Counted from the first letter of the stretch, positions 37,981 to 46,020 are shown. The stretch is DNA of 64,000 nucleotides from Marinococcus sp. PL1-022 (GCF_033845285.1 NZ_JAWXCX010000001.1:124001-188000), one strand, 5' to 3'. Numbers and translations: made by a program. The notes: generated by a model from the letters alone, not told the origin.

Positions 37981-38856
37981 TCAGCTGCTTTTCGTTTTTA
38001 ATTCATGGAGCATTTCATGCACAGCATGAGCGACTCCGTGTTCGGTATTTGTTTTTGTGGAAAAACCACATGCCTTTTTAATTTCCGGAACGGCATTGCC
38101 CATGGCAATGCTTCGTCCTGCCATCTGGAGCATATTTAAATCGTTAAAATTATCCCCAAGAGCCATAACATCCTCAAGGGAGATCCCCCGCTCCAGCGCA
38201 AACTCCTGAAGGGCAAAGCCTTTTTGGGCCCGTACGTGGTTTAATTCAAGGTTTCCCATGCCTGAAGAAGTAAGAGCGAGCTCGTTATCACCCCGGAGAT
38301 CGTATTTCATCTGTTCGAGCACGGAAGCCTCTGAAGAAAAGGCGAGCATTTTATACACATCGATGTCCTCGTAGTCGAGTATTGAGAAGAAATCATCGGT
38401 GAACTGGAAATTTTCATCCTTAAGCCGGCGCTCAGCATACTGCTGTGCTGCAGCTCTCGTCAGCTCGGGGTGAGCGGTCTGCAGCATTCCCACAACCACA
38501 TTCATATACGCTTCTCTTGAAGGCGCAAAGATACCATGACTGGTAAAAAGTTCAATATAAGAACCGGCAGCGTGATTCACGGTTAAAATCCGCTCACAGG
38601 AGCTTTCTGTGATTGGGGCAGAACGCTGTATTTCCTGCCGGTTTTTGTAAGTGACGGCCCCATTCATGCTGATAATTGGATAGGAAAGGCCGGCAGACTC
38701 CAATGGTCTGTGTGCTGCTTCGTAGGTCCTCCCTGTGGCGATGACAATATCAATGCCGTGTGCCGAAGCACTCTGAAGAGCTTCGGCGTTGTCTTTACTG
38801 ATTTCTCCGTTCTGATCCAGCAATGTTCCGTCCATATCCGTTGCAATTAGTTTCAT
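37981..38856 (-). CDS. HAD-superfamily Cof-type phosphatase
   Basis: Second Cof/IIB-type sugar-phosphate phosphatase of the window, 291 residues. Motif I is D-M-D-G-T-L with nucleophile Asp8, motif II T-G-R-T, and motif IV G-D-N-F-N-D-L-N-M. The large cap domain occupies about 80-200. Substrate unknown. It is only distantly like the phosphatase at 13355-14203, so the two are not a recent duplication. Confidence 0.9.
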   Translation of the reverse strand: MKLIATDMDGTLLDQNGEISKDNAEALQSASAHGIDIVIATGRTYEAAHRPLESAGLSYPIISMNGAVTYKNRQEIQRSAPITESSCERILTVNHAAGSYIELFTSHGIFAPSREAYMNVVVGMLQTAHPELTRAAAQQYAERRLKDENFQFTDDFFSILDYEDIDVYKMLAFSSEASVLEQMKYDLRGDNELALTSSGMGNLELNHVRAQKGFALQEFALERGISLEDVMALGDNFNDLNMLQMAGRSIAMGNAVPEIKKACGFSTKTNTEHGVAHAVHEMLHELKTKSS

Positions 38857-39343
38857 TTCTTCTCCTCCGATATGCGTTCGATCTGTTGATCCGTCTTAAT
38901 TGGTATCTTCTATTATCGAACACTTTTTCTGAGTCATCAACTTTTTTGTTTTCAGCAGGAAGACTGGCATCATAAAAACATCGGCAGCTTATCTTACAAG
39001 GTAATTGAACAGAAGTGTAAGCGATCAGACCGGATGAATATTTTATTTTTAAGTAAAGAAAAAACATCTATTTTAATGAAGAAATAAAAAAAGACGAATT
39101 AAATGAAAAATTCATAAATAAAAGTGCGAAAACCACATTATCCCTGTAAGTAAATCTCATAATGAAGTACTGCAGTGCTGGAGAATAAAGAAAAATAACC
39201 CTTTGTTAAAAATATGAACCGGGAATATAGGTATTTAGAACTTTTTTTGAAGATAAATCGATTAAAAAGTTTAGATCTGTGAAGTAAAAGGTAATCTCAA
39301 CTAAAGCAGTTATTCAATTTAGATGAGAAAGCGAGTGTTTGTC
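38857..39343. other. AT-rich gap before the gas vesicle cluster
   Basis: About 490 bp. Apart from the sigma-B-like promoter at 39269-39294 I see no gene or strong hairpin. Confidence 0.5.
39269..39294 (+). promoter_or_regulatory. Sigma-B-like promoter upstream of the gas vesicle cluster
   Basis: GTTTAG (39269-39274), 14 bp, AGGTAA (39289-39294). The same form, with identical spacer length and identical AGGTAA, stands before the ydaD homologue at 6501-6526. It would start transcription near 39303, before the 22-codon ORF and the gvp genes. Confidence 0.5.
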
Positions 39344-39412
39344 ATGATTCGTACAATTTTAATGGTTATTGGAGCTATTGTTGTGATTGGAGCAATCCTC
39401 TCCTTAATTTAA
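39344..39412 (+). CDS. 22-residue hydrophobic peptide (putative)
   Basis: ATG to TAA frame encoding Met-Ile-Arg followed by an almost continuous Ile/Val/Leu/Gly/Ala segment long enough to span a membrane once. A GAG-rich stretch lies upstream but the ribosome-binding site is weak and about 10 nt away. It sits about 40 bp after the predicted start of the sigma-B-like promoter and before the folded element at 39443-39530. Too short for family recognition; it may be a small membrane protein or a chance frame. Confidence 0.4.
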   Translation: MIRTILMVIGAIVVIGAILSLI

Positions 39413-39442
39413 GAAGAAATTGCTTAAACGATTACATTAAAG

Positions 39443-39530
39443 ACCCTCTCCAGCCTAGCGAATTCATGACTGTCTGTTTCCAGTTATCCATTGGAAAAGC
39501 ATGAAGCCTTTGGCGGGATGAGGGTTTTTG
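39443..39530 (+). ncRNA. Long nested hairpin before the first gas vesicle gene
   Basis: Successive arms pair in nested order: ACCCT (39443-39447) with AGGGT (39521-39525), GCC (39453-39455) with GGC (39512-39514), TTCATG (39463-39468) with CATGAA (39500-39505), and TTTCCA (39477-39482) with TGGAAA (39492-39497). A run of five T follows the base of the stem. This may be the terminator of the upstream peptide gene, or a leader attenuator for the gvp operon. No known riboswitch class was recognised. Confidence 0.5.
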
Positions 39531-39569
39531 CGTATAGATTAAATTTTCACATAAGAAAGGTGAGGTACA

Positions 39570-40571
39570 GTGACCGACGCTAAAGATAAAGTTACGTACG
39601 GATTGATGGCCGCTGGAAGTCTTATTGGCGGTGCGCTTCCTCTAATAACTAAAGGGACGAAAAACAAACTTCAATCTTCGGAAGAAGCTTCCGTGGAAGA
39701 AAATACCGATGGACCTGCTGAAAGCCAAAAAGAAGGAAAAAATGCTCCCCGGCTCAAACAGGCAGCAAAAAAGCCTGCGATTAAAGCAAAGCAGGCGACA
39801 GACAACGTAAAAGAATCAGAAAAGCAAATACAGGGCAACCTGAAAAATAAGAAGAAAAGCGCTGAAGATAACGCAAAAAACGTGAGCGCTAAGGCTAAAG
39901 ATACCGTTACAGAAAAAGCTAAAGGAGTCACACAGGCGGCTGAAGCAAGTAACGTTGTTTATAAAGGAAACAAAAAGGTAAAAGAAACTAAAGGTAGAAT
40001 AAACGGAATTAAAAATACTGTTGGTGAAAAAGTAGAAAAAACCGGCATGAAAATACAGGATCAAAAAAATGCCCATAGCAGTGTTAATAAAGCTGAAGAA
40101 GAAGCAGAGCAGCCAGCTCAGGAAATGAAAAGCAACGCCCCGAAAAAGGCAAAAAAGATTTCTAAAAAAAGCGCCCGCCGTCTTATAGATGCGACCGGTC
40201 TTGAACAGAGCGCAGCTTCAGCAGAGCCGGGCGTGGAAAGTGCGGAAGAGTCCACGTTAACTCAGGAACTTGAGCGCCGCCCGGAAGAAAGGCATGAGGC
40301 TGAAGTTGATGCCTATCAATCCGGCAGTCAGAACGGAAGTAACATGAACCACAGCCTGACCGAAGTCATGGATACTGTGAACGATTTCTTTAAAAACTAT
40401 GTAGCCGAGCCACAGCGGATTACTTCCACAGAAAAGCAGGAGGGTCAATGGCTTGTAGAAATTGAAGCATTAAATAAAGAAGGAAGAAAAGCGAAAAAAG
40501 AAACGTATCAGGTGCAGGTTGATGATCATTTAGAGGTAACCTCCTATAAGCGGGTAGATGGAAATAAATAA
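39570..40571 (+). CDS. Lys/Ala-rich protein with C-terminal GvpO domain
   Basis: First gene of the gas vesicle cluster, 333 residues, starting with GTG after AAAGGTGAGG. A short hydrophobic N-terminal segment (about 10-26, G-L-M-A-A-G-S-L-I-G-G-A) is followed by a long, highly charged Lys/Glu/Ala/Gln region (about 30-240) with coiled-coil or disordered character. The C-terminal 75 residues resemble GvpO: M-D-T-V-N-D-F-F-K-N-Y, P-Q-R-I-T-S-T, W-L-V-E-I-E-A and V-T-S-Y-K-R-V. Two further GvpO-domain proteins occur in the cluster. It may tether GvpO to the membrane or to vesicles; inference. Confidence 0.7.
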   Translation: MTDAKDKVTYGLMAAGSLIGGALPLITKGTKNKLQSSEEASVEENTDGPAESQKEGKNAPRLKQAAKKPAIKAKQATDNVKESEKQIQGNLKNKKKSAEDNAKNVSAKAKDTVTEKAKGVTQAAEASNVVYKGNKKVKETKGRINGIKNTVGEKVEKTGMKIQDQKNAHSSVNKAEEEAEQPAQEMKSNAPKKAKKISKKSARRLIDATGLEQSAASAEPGVESAEESTLTQELERRPEERHEAEVDAYQSGSQNGSNMNHSLTEVMDTVNDFFKNYVAEPQRITSTEKQEGQWLVEIEALNKEGRKAKKETYQVQVDDHLEVTSYKRVDGNK

Positions 40572-40596
40572 TGCTTCGGTTTGAGGAGACCAAATT

Positions 40597-41574
40597 ATGG
40601 CAAAAAAGATTTTACTAACTGAAGGCGGAAAATATGTCGATGGTTCAAAGCCAAGGGTAAGAAAGACGTTCTCCGTTCCGGACGAAGCCTGGAAGAAAAC
40701 TCACTTTTCTTCTTATTCCAAAGCAGAATCATCCGGTGATAAATCAGCCGGGAAGCAATCAACTGATGAAGAAGAAAGCTCCCAGGATGAAGAAGACTCA
40801 TTTTTGGATAAGGTGAAAAACAGCGGTCAAAAAGCCGCTAAATGGGTTCCCTTTAAAAAAACGAAGGAATATCTTGATGAGCAGACAGAGGATACCTTCA
40901 TTGAACCGATTAAAGATACAGCCGAAGAAATTTCTGATTTGGACCCCTTAGAAACAACGAAAAACATGATTCAGGGAAATGCCAAAGAAGAACTCGTAAA
41001 AACGGCTACTAAGGGAGTTAAAAATAATCCTCAGGCCGCTAATGCTGTAGCCGCGGCCTATATGGGCAAAAAGTTTTTTAACACCCTGGAGAGTGCTCGT
41101 CTGGCAAAGGAACATGCACAGGAGAAAGTACAGGAAACAAAGCAGGCTTTGGAAGGAAAAGGAGAAGAAGCCCAGGAAAAACTTCAGAAAGCTGTCGAGC
41201 AGGCTAAAGAAAAAGGCCAGGAAGCCCAGGAAAAACTGGGTGAAGCTACAGGTCAGCTGCAGGAAAACGTTCAGGGAGGCTCCAATAAGTCCGGGAAAGG
41301 GGGCGGTAAAATCCTTCGATCGCTGCCCGAAAAAGGCTTGAGCGATCTAAAAGGAATGGAAGATATCAAAGGACCGTCGAACATCAAGAGTTACAGCGAG
41401 TCCAGGTTAAGAAGCTATGACGAGGTCAAGGGCGTTGATGATATTAAAGGCATAAGCGAACTGAAAGGCTTATCTGACATCAAGAGCTACAAGGAATCGA
41501 AGCTGAAAAGCTACGATGATATCAAAGGTATCAGCGCCATTAAAGGAACAGAAAATATTAAGCACTATGATTAA
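40597..41574 (+). CDS. Gas vesicle cluster protein with Lys-Gly hexapeptide repeats
   Basis: Not recognised as a known family. 325 residues: conserved-looking N-terminal segment (1-35), acidic disordered stretch (45-70), a region with K-W-V-P-F-K and an Ala-rich helix (about 140-165), amphipathic helices of repeating E-E-A-Q-E-K-L type (170-225), and a C-terminal repeat region (246-325). The last is built of hexads K-G-x-x-x-I/L. A 32-residue super-repeat occurs twice and includes the segment K-S-Y-x-E-S-x-L-x-S-Y-D. Placed 25 bp after the first gene and 13 bp before gvpA. Its position matches accessory gvp genes P or Q of B. megaterium, but homology was not checked. Confidence 0.65.
   Translation: MAKKILLTEGGKYVDGSKPRVRKTFSVPDEAWKKTHFSSYSKAESSGDKSAGKQSTDEEESSQDEEDSFLDKVKNSGQKAAKWVPFKKTKEYLDEQTEDTFIEPIKDTAEEISDLDPLETTKNMIQGNAKEELVKTATKGVKNNPQAANAVAAAYMGKKFFNTLESARLAKEHAQEKVQETKQALEGKGEEAQEKLQKAVEQAKEKGQEAQEKLGEATGQLQENVQGGSNKSGKGGGKILRSLPEKGLSDLKGMEDIKGPSNIKSYSESRLRSYDEVKGVDDIKGISELKGLSDIKSYKESKLKSYDDIKGISAIKGTENIKHYD
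41332..41571 (+). repeat. Intragenic tandem repeats encoding K-G-x-x-x-I hexads
   Basis: About twelve hexad units organised in two roughly 96-bp super-repeats, visible in the recurring AAAGGC/ATCAAAGG codon pairs. Confidence 0.7.
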
Positions 41575-41587
41575 GGAGTGAAAGATT

Positions 41588-41857
41588 ATGGCAACAATTG
41601 AAAAAAGTACAGATTCTTCCAGCTTAGCAGAGGTTATTGACCGTATACTGGACAAAGGTATTGTTATCGACCTGTACGCCCGTATTTCTGTGGTAGGAAT
41701 TGAACTGATTACAATTGAAGCACGTATCGTTATTGCAAGTGTTGATACTTGGCTCCGTTACGCTGAAGCAGTCGGACTGCTCCGCGACGATGTCCAGGGC
41801 GAAATCGATGAAGATGCAGACTCTAATGAGCGTGCCGGGCAGTTAAACTTTGCTTAA
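41588..41857 (+). CDS. gvpA: Gas vesicle major structural protein GvpA
   Basis: Small hydrophobic shell protein, 89 residues. The core [18 protein letters not shown] and the following [10 protein letters not shown] segment are the classic GvpA helix-strand pattern, then [22 protein letters not shown]. It polymerises into the gas-filled ribbed shell. AAGGAGTG precedes the start. The gene is followed by a stable hairpin that could favour its overexpression over the accessory genes. Confidence 0.96.
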   Translation: MATIEKSTDSSSLAEVIDRILDKGIVIDLYARISVVGIELITIEARIVIASVDTWLRYAEAVGLLRDDVQGEIDEDADSNERAGQLNFA

Positions 41858-41866
41858 ATTTCTCTA

Positions 41867-41898
41867 ATCCCGTCATGCGTATGACTGCATGGCGGGAT
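41867..41898 (+). terminator. Hairpin after gvpA (partial terminator or mRNA stabiliser)
   Basis: ATCCCG-CATGC pairs with GCATG-CGGGAT, followed by ATATTTCTATT. The weak T-tract suggests leaky termination or 3'-end protection, which fits the need for much more GvpA than accessory proteins. Confidence 0.65.
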
Positions 41899-41932
41899 AT
41901 ATTTCTATTGTAAGAAGAAAGCGGGGACCACT

Positions 41933-42199
41933 ATGAAGGAAGTAATGAAATCAATTAACGATTTTTTTGAAGAAAATGTAAAGCCTCCGTTTCGAATTAC
42001 TTCGGTTTCCGAAGAAGACTACGGCTGGTTTGCAGAAATAGAAGTGATCGAAGAAGACGAATATATGCAGAAGTACGGCCATGACCAGCTTCTGGGCGTC
42101 TATGAAGTGAAGCTGAACAATAACCAGCAGGTAGGGTCGTTTGAGCGTGTAAACCTGAGACCAAGAAGTGCTTTTGTAGAAACAGCAGAAAGGAGATAA
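41933..42199 (+). CDS. gvpO: Gas vesicle protein GvpO (stand-alone)
   Basis: 88-residue GvpO-family protein. N-terminal M-K-S-I-N-D-F-F-E-E-N, P-P-F-R-I-T-S-V-S, G-W-F-A-E-I-E-V-I-E-E, the Y-G-H-D-Q-L-L-G-V-Y-E-V segment and V-G-S-F-E-R-V follow the family pattern. GvpO is an accessory protein needed for vesicle formation or regulation in haloarchaea and actinobacteria. It is more like the C-terminus of the next protein than of the first gene's protein. Confidence 0.88.
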   Translation: MKEVMKSINDFFEENVKPPFRITSVSEEDYGWFAEIEVIEEDEYMQKYGHDQLLGVYEVKLNNNQQVGSFERVNLRPRSAFVETAERR

Positions 42200-42205
42200 T
42201 TCCAG

Positions 42206-42814
42206 ATGGCGGCCAAACAATCTACGGCGAAAACAGAAGAAAAAACAGACGAGAGCCAGGGGCAGGAACTGAAAACCAGTAAAAGCGGCTCATATAAACC
42301 TTTCTCTTCTGAAGAAGGAGAAGAAGAGCAGCCGAAGGAGCAGATTAAAGGCCCGGCAAAATCAGATTCTTCGAGTGAAGCTTCACAGAAATCTTCCGGA
42401 CAGAATGAAAAGACGGATGATAAAGGAGAAAATGAAGAAGTGAATAATACCACGGCGACCGCCAGTAAAAAAAATACCGCTAAATCCAATCAGACAAAAA
42501 AAGAGGCTAATGAAGAAACTGCTCAACAGGAAGAATCATTTGCGCCTATCTCAAGTGATATGTTCGAAACCATACGTTCGTTTTTCGAAGAAACAATGAA
42601 CTCCCCTGTCCGTATTACAGCTATTGTGGATGCAGGAAACGGCTGGAATATTGAAGTAGAACTAGTAGAAGAGAAGGAATACACGCAAAAATACGGAAGA
42701 GACCAGTTGATTGGGATTTATGAAGCCACGATGAACAAGGATCAAAAAATAACTTCCTATCAAAGGATGAACACTCGTCCGAGAAGTACTCCTTTTGAGA
42801 AAAAAGAGAGGTAA
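42206..42814 (+). CDS. GvpO-domain protein with long charged N-terminal region
   Basis: 202 residues. Residues 1-112 are a low-complexity Lys/Glu/Ser/Gln tail, probably disordered; residues 115-202 are a GvpO domain (F-E-T-I-R-S-F-F-E-E, P-V-R-I-T-A-I-V, W-N-I-E-V-E-L-V-E-E, Y-G-R-D-Q-L-I-G-I-Y-E-A, R-P-R-S). It lies 6 bp after the stand-alone gvpO, whose domain it resembles closely, suggesting duplication plus acquisition of a tail. B. megaterium gvpR occupies a similar position. Confidence 0.82.
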   Translation: MAAKQSTAKTEEKTDESQGQELKTSKSGSYKPFSSEEGEEEQPKEQIKGPAKSDSSSEASQKSSGQNEKTDDKGENEEVNNTTATASKKNTAKSNQTKKEANEETAQQEESFAPISSDMFETIRSFFEETMNSPVRITAIVDAGNGWNIEVELVEEKEYTQKYGRDQLIGIYEATMNKDQKITSYQRMNTRPRSTPFEKKER

Positions 42815-42820
42815 AAAAAT

Positions 42821-43897
42821 ATGGCTACTACTAACGAAAGAAAGCAGCAGACTCAGAAAAAGTCATCCAACACATCAGGGAGCTCCCGCACAAGCCAGCA
42901 AAAAAACAGCTCCCAGAACAACAGAGGACAGTCAAAAAAAATCAATGTACCTGCCAAGACGAAATCAAAACAAACGATCTCTGAAGAACGGCAGCAGTCA
43001 AAGCAGCAAAAGATCAGTACTATTAATAAAATCGTAGAGACTGAAGAGATGCAGTCGATTTTAGAGCGTTCTGAAAAGTATTTAACCTCCGGGTACCCTG
43101 TACACTTTACAGGCGCAGCCGGAGTAGGCAAAACTACCCTTTCCTTTCAGCTTGCACGCCGGTTTAACCAGCCTGTTACGCTGTTAAACGGGAATGAAAG
43201 CCTTTCGAACACGGATCTTCTCGGCGGAAGAATCGGTTATACCAGTGACAAGTTAATTGATAATTACGTCCGGAAGGTATATAAACGTGAAGACCAAATT
43301 ACAGAACGGTGGAGTACGGGTCGTCTGCTCGAAGCAGTAAAAAATGGCCATACGCTTATTTACGATGAATTTACCCGTTCTTTGCCATCTACAAATAATT
43401 TGTTTCTTTCCGTTCTTGAAGAAGGTATACTGCCGCTTTACGGCACGCAGCGAAATGAAAGCTTTATTTCCGTGCACCCGAATTTTAAAGCAATTTTCAC
43501 AAGCAATCCGGAGGAATATGCCGGTGTGCATAAATCCCAGGACGCCCTTCTTGATAGAATGATCACAATTCCGGTGGAGGACCCTAATAAGGAAGCTCAG
43601 GTCTCTATCCTGACTGAAAGAGCATCCATCAGCGAAAAAGAAGCCGAAACCATTATTAAAGCATTGGATTGGGCGAAATCCACGAGCAGAGAAAATGATA
43701 CGCATGTGCCAAGCTTCCGTCTCGCTGTTATGACCGCGATGTTAAGCTCGGAGCATGATGTTAAAATAGATGTAAAAAACGACGATTTTCAACAGCTGTT
43801 TTTTGATGTGATGGGGCATTATTTCCTGGAAAATATCCAGGGTGAAGATGTCAGCGAAGCACAAAAAAGAATGAAGGAAGAGTTGAAAAAGGTCTAG
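42821..43897 (+). CDS. gvpN: Gas vesicle AAA+ ATPase GvpN
   Basis: MoxR-type AAA+ ATPase, 358 residues. The first 70 residues are a Lys/Ser/Gln-rich tail like that of its neighbour. Walker A is G-A-A-G-V-G-K-T-T at 98-106, and Walker B is L-I-Y-D-E-F near 180, followed by sensor-like F-T-S-N-P-E. GvpN is needed for vesicles to grow to full size. Starts 6 bp after the previous stop. Confidence 0.95.
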   Translation: MATTNERKQQTQKKSSNTSGSSRTSQQKNSSQNNRGQSKKINVPAKTKSKQTISEERQQSKQQKISTINKIVETEEMQSILERSEKYLTSGYPVHFTGAAGVGKTTLSFQLARRFNQPVTLLNGNESLSNTDLLGGRIGYTSDKLIDNYVRKVYKREDQITERWSTGRLLEAVKNGHTLIYDEFTRSLPSTNNLFLSVLEEGILPLYGTQRNESFISVHPNFKAIFTSNPEEYAGVHKSQDALLDRMITIPVEDPNKEAQVSILTERASISEKEAETIIKALDWAKSTSRENDTHVPSFRLAVMTAMLSSEHDVKIDVKNDDFQQLFFDVMGHYFLENIQGEDVSEAQKRMKEELKKV

Positions 43898-43910
43898 GAG
43901 GCAAGTAACC

Positions 43911-44660
43911 GTGGGAATTTATATGTTTGGGGTTATTGAAACTACTGAAAAACCAACCTTCGGCACCGTGGAACTCGAGGGCAAGGAGCGAAAAATTTAT
44001 ACCCTCCAGCGCGGGCAGGAGGCGATGGTGGTAGCAGAAGCTCCGATGCAGATTTATGATCCAACGAGGAAAAACCTGCGGGCTCATCAAGATACAGTGG
44101 CCAGAGTAATGGAAGAATACGACGTCATTCCGATGAGTTTTGGGAACGTCCTTGAGGACCAAAAAGAAGTCTTTGCTTTAATGGAAAAGCTGCAGGATCA
44201 ATTTGAAGAAATTTTTCCGAAGATCCGCGGTAAAATGGAAGTTGGGCTTAAAATCATCGGAAAGAAAGAATGGTTGAATGAACAAATCCGTCAGGAGCCG
44301 GGGATGGAAGACCTGCGCAAAAAAACGGATACGAAAGGTAAAAACGCCAGCTATTACGAGCGGATGCAGCTCGGGGAATCGGCGCAGAAGTTCATGATGA
44401 GACTGCACGAGCGCTTTGAGGAAGAGGTTTTCCAGCCGCTCGCACAGATTGCCAACGCAGCTAAAAGCAACGAAGTGATCAACGAGCGGATGCTGTTGAA
44501 CGCCGCTTTTTTAATAGATAAAGAAAATGAAGAAGCTTTTGATGCAAAAGTAAACGAGATTTTTAATGAATGGAATGAACACGCTGATTTCAAGTATACG
44601 GGCCCATGGCCGGCATACAACTTTATTGACTTGAAAATAAAGGCAGGGAACAGCGTATGA
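43911..44660 (+). CDS. gvpF: Gas vesicle protein GvpF/GvpL family
   Basis: 249 residues of the GvpF/L family, whose members bind GvpA and probably act in nucleation or as chaperones. The N-terminal G-I-Y-M-F-G-V-I-E, V-I-P-M-S-F-G-N-V segment, central R-M-Q-L-G-E-S and C-terminal Y-T-G-P-W-P-A-Y-N-F-I-D are diagnostic. Start GTG after AGGAGGCAAG. Overlaps gvpG by 4 bp, showing translational coupling. Confidence 0.93.
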   Translation: MGIYMFGVIETTEKPTFGTVELEGKERKIYTLQRGQEAMVVAEAPMQIYDPTRKNLRAHQDTVARVMEEYDVIPMSFGNVLEDQKEVFALMEKLQDQFEEIFPKIRGKMEVGLKIIGKKEWLNEQIRQEPGMEDLRKKTDTKGKNASYYERMQLGESAQKFMMRLHERFEEEVFQPLAQIANAAKSNEVINERMLLNAAFLIDKENEEAFDAKVNEIFNEWNEHADFKYTGPWPAYNFIDLKIKAGNSV

Positions 44661-44914
44661 TTCATAAATTATTTACCTGGCCGCTTGATACTGTCGTCTG
44701 GGCTGGTAAAAAGGTAAAAGAAGAGGCGGATAAAGAATATTTTGATGTCCGCCAGATTCAAAAAAAACTCGCCAATCTGCAGATCATGTATGAAATGGAA
44801 GAGATTTCTGAAGAGGCCTTCACTGAGCAGGAGGAAGAGCTGCTGCAACGGTATCGCAGGGCGAAGCAGATTGAACAGGAAGAATTACGGGAAGAGTTAG
44901 AGGAAAAGGATTAA
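44657..44914 (+). CDS. gvpG: Gas vesicle protein GvpG
   Basis: 85-residue acidic helical protein of the GvpG family. The N-terminal hydrophobic segment L-F-T-W-P-L-D-T-V-V-W-A-G-K-K and the following Q-K-K-L-A-N-L-Q...Y-E-M-E-E-I-S-E-E helices are typical. Lies between gvpF and gvpL as in other Bacillus clusters, with a 4-bp overlap upstream. Confidence 0.9.
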   Translation: MIHKLFTWPLDTVVWAGKKVKEEADKEYFDVRQIQKKLANLQIMYEMEEISEEAFTEQEEELLQRYRRAKQIEQEELREELEEKD

Positions 44915-44929
44915 AGGAGTGAACCGGCA

Positions 44930-45790
44930 GTGCAGACAAACTCGGGCGCACCGGCTCTTTTGTATTTGTATGCCTTGATTCCCACGAGCGAATATGAGGA
45001 GGCTCCTATGGAGCCGATGGAAGGCATGGAGCCGGACAATAATATCAGCTTTATTAAACATGGCAGTATCACTGCAGTAGTTACTCATGTTCCGGAAGAA
45101 GAATTTTCTCAGGAAAAGCTGCAGAAGAATGTAGAAAAAATGGAATGGCTGCAGGCTAAAGCCTTTCACCATCATGAAACGATGAACCAGCTGCATGATC
45201 GCTATACCACGATCCCGTTAAAATTCGGCACGATTTTTGAACAGGAAGCAAACCTTGCGGAAATGATTGAAAAGTATCACGAGAGCGTAACGGCTCAGCT
45301 TTCTTATTTGAAGGGCAAAGAAGAATGGAACGTCAAAACTTACGCTGATCAGCAGTTGTTCACTGAAGCCGTCGTGCAGAACAGCGAAGAAATTCAGGCG
45401 AAGGAAGCAGAGCTTGAAGCGATGCCGGCTGGCCGGCGCTTTTTTGAAAAAAAGAAAATGGACCAGTTCATTGAAGCGCAGGCAGACGAGCAGATTGAAA
45501 AGCACTGCCAATCGTTTCATGATGAGTTAACTGCCTGGAGCGAAGGCACGGAAATAAAAAAGAATTGGGAGAAACGCGTCACAGACCGGGAAAAAGAAAT
45601 GGCATGGAACGCCGTATACCTGATCCACTCGAAAGACCGGGAGGCGTTTATTCAATTGATTGAACAGCGCCAGGAAAAAGAAGAAGCAGAAGAGACCGGA
45701 ATGGATTTAGAGTGTACAGGCCCGTGGCCGGCATTTCATTTTTCAGGCCTGACAGACAGGAGGGAGCAAAATGCCCCAGGACACTCTTAA
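44930..45790 (+). CDS. gvpL: Gas vesicle protein GvpL/GvpF family
   Basis: Second GvpF/L-family protein, 286 residues. It shares with GvpF the P-L-K-F-G-T-I-F segment, a long charged middle part and the C-terminal C-T-G-P-W-P-A-F-H-F motif. Start is GTG at 44930 after AAAGGAGTG. Its last 20 bp overlap the next GvpA-family gene. Confidence 0.92.
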   Translation: MQTNSGAPALLYLYALIPTSEYEEAPMEPMEGMEPDNNISFIKHGSITAVVTHVPEEEFSQEKLQKNVEKMEWLQAKAFHHHETMNQLHDRYTTIPLKFGTIFEQEANLAEMIEKYHESVTAQLSYLKGKEEWNVKTYADQQLFTEAVVQNSEEIQAKEAELEAMPAGRRFFEKKKMDQFIEAQADEQIEKHCQSFHDELTAWSEGTEIKKNWEKRVTDREKEMAWNAVYLIHSKDREAFIQLIEQRQEKEEAEETGMDLECTGPWPAFHFSGLTDRREQNAPGHS

Positions 45791-46004
45791 AAACCGGGAA
45801 GTTTCCCTGCTCGACGTCTTGGACTCTGTTCTGGACAAAGGGGTTGTGCTTCAGGGCGATGTAACGATATCCATTGCGGGGATTGACCTTGTTTATTTGG
45901 ATTTACGCGTACTAATCGCTTCTGTAGAAACCCTGCGTCAGTCGGAATTGAAGACGCAGAAAGAATTTGTTTCTAATTCTTCAGAACCTTCCCAGGTCGA
46001 ATAA
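45771..46004 (+). CDS. gvpS: GvpA-family minor protein GvpS
   Basis: 77 residues with the GvpA/J/M fold: S-L-L-D-V-L-D-S-V-L-D-K-G-V-V, D-V-T-I-S-I-A-G-I-D-L-V-Y-L-D-L-R-V-L-I-A-S-V-E-T. It follows gvpL and precedes gvpK, the position of gvpS in B. megaterium. Probably a minor shell or nucleation component. Confidence 0.88.
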   Translation: MPQDTLKNREVSLLDVLDSVLDKGVVLQGDVTISIAGIDLVYLDLRVLIASVETLRQSELKTQKEFVSNSSEPSQVE

Positions 46005-46020
46005 AGGAGACTGAATACAG

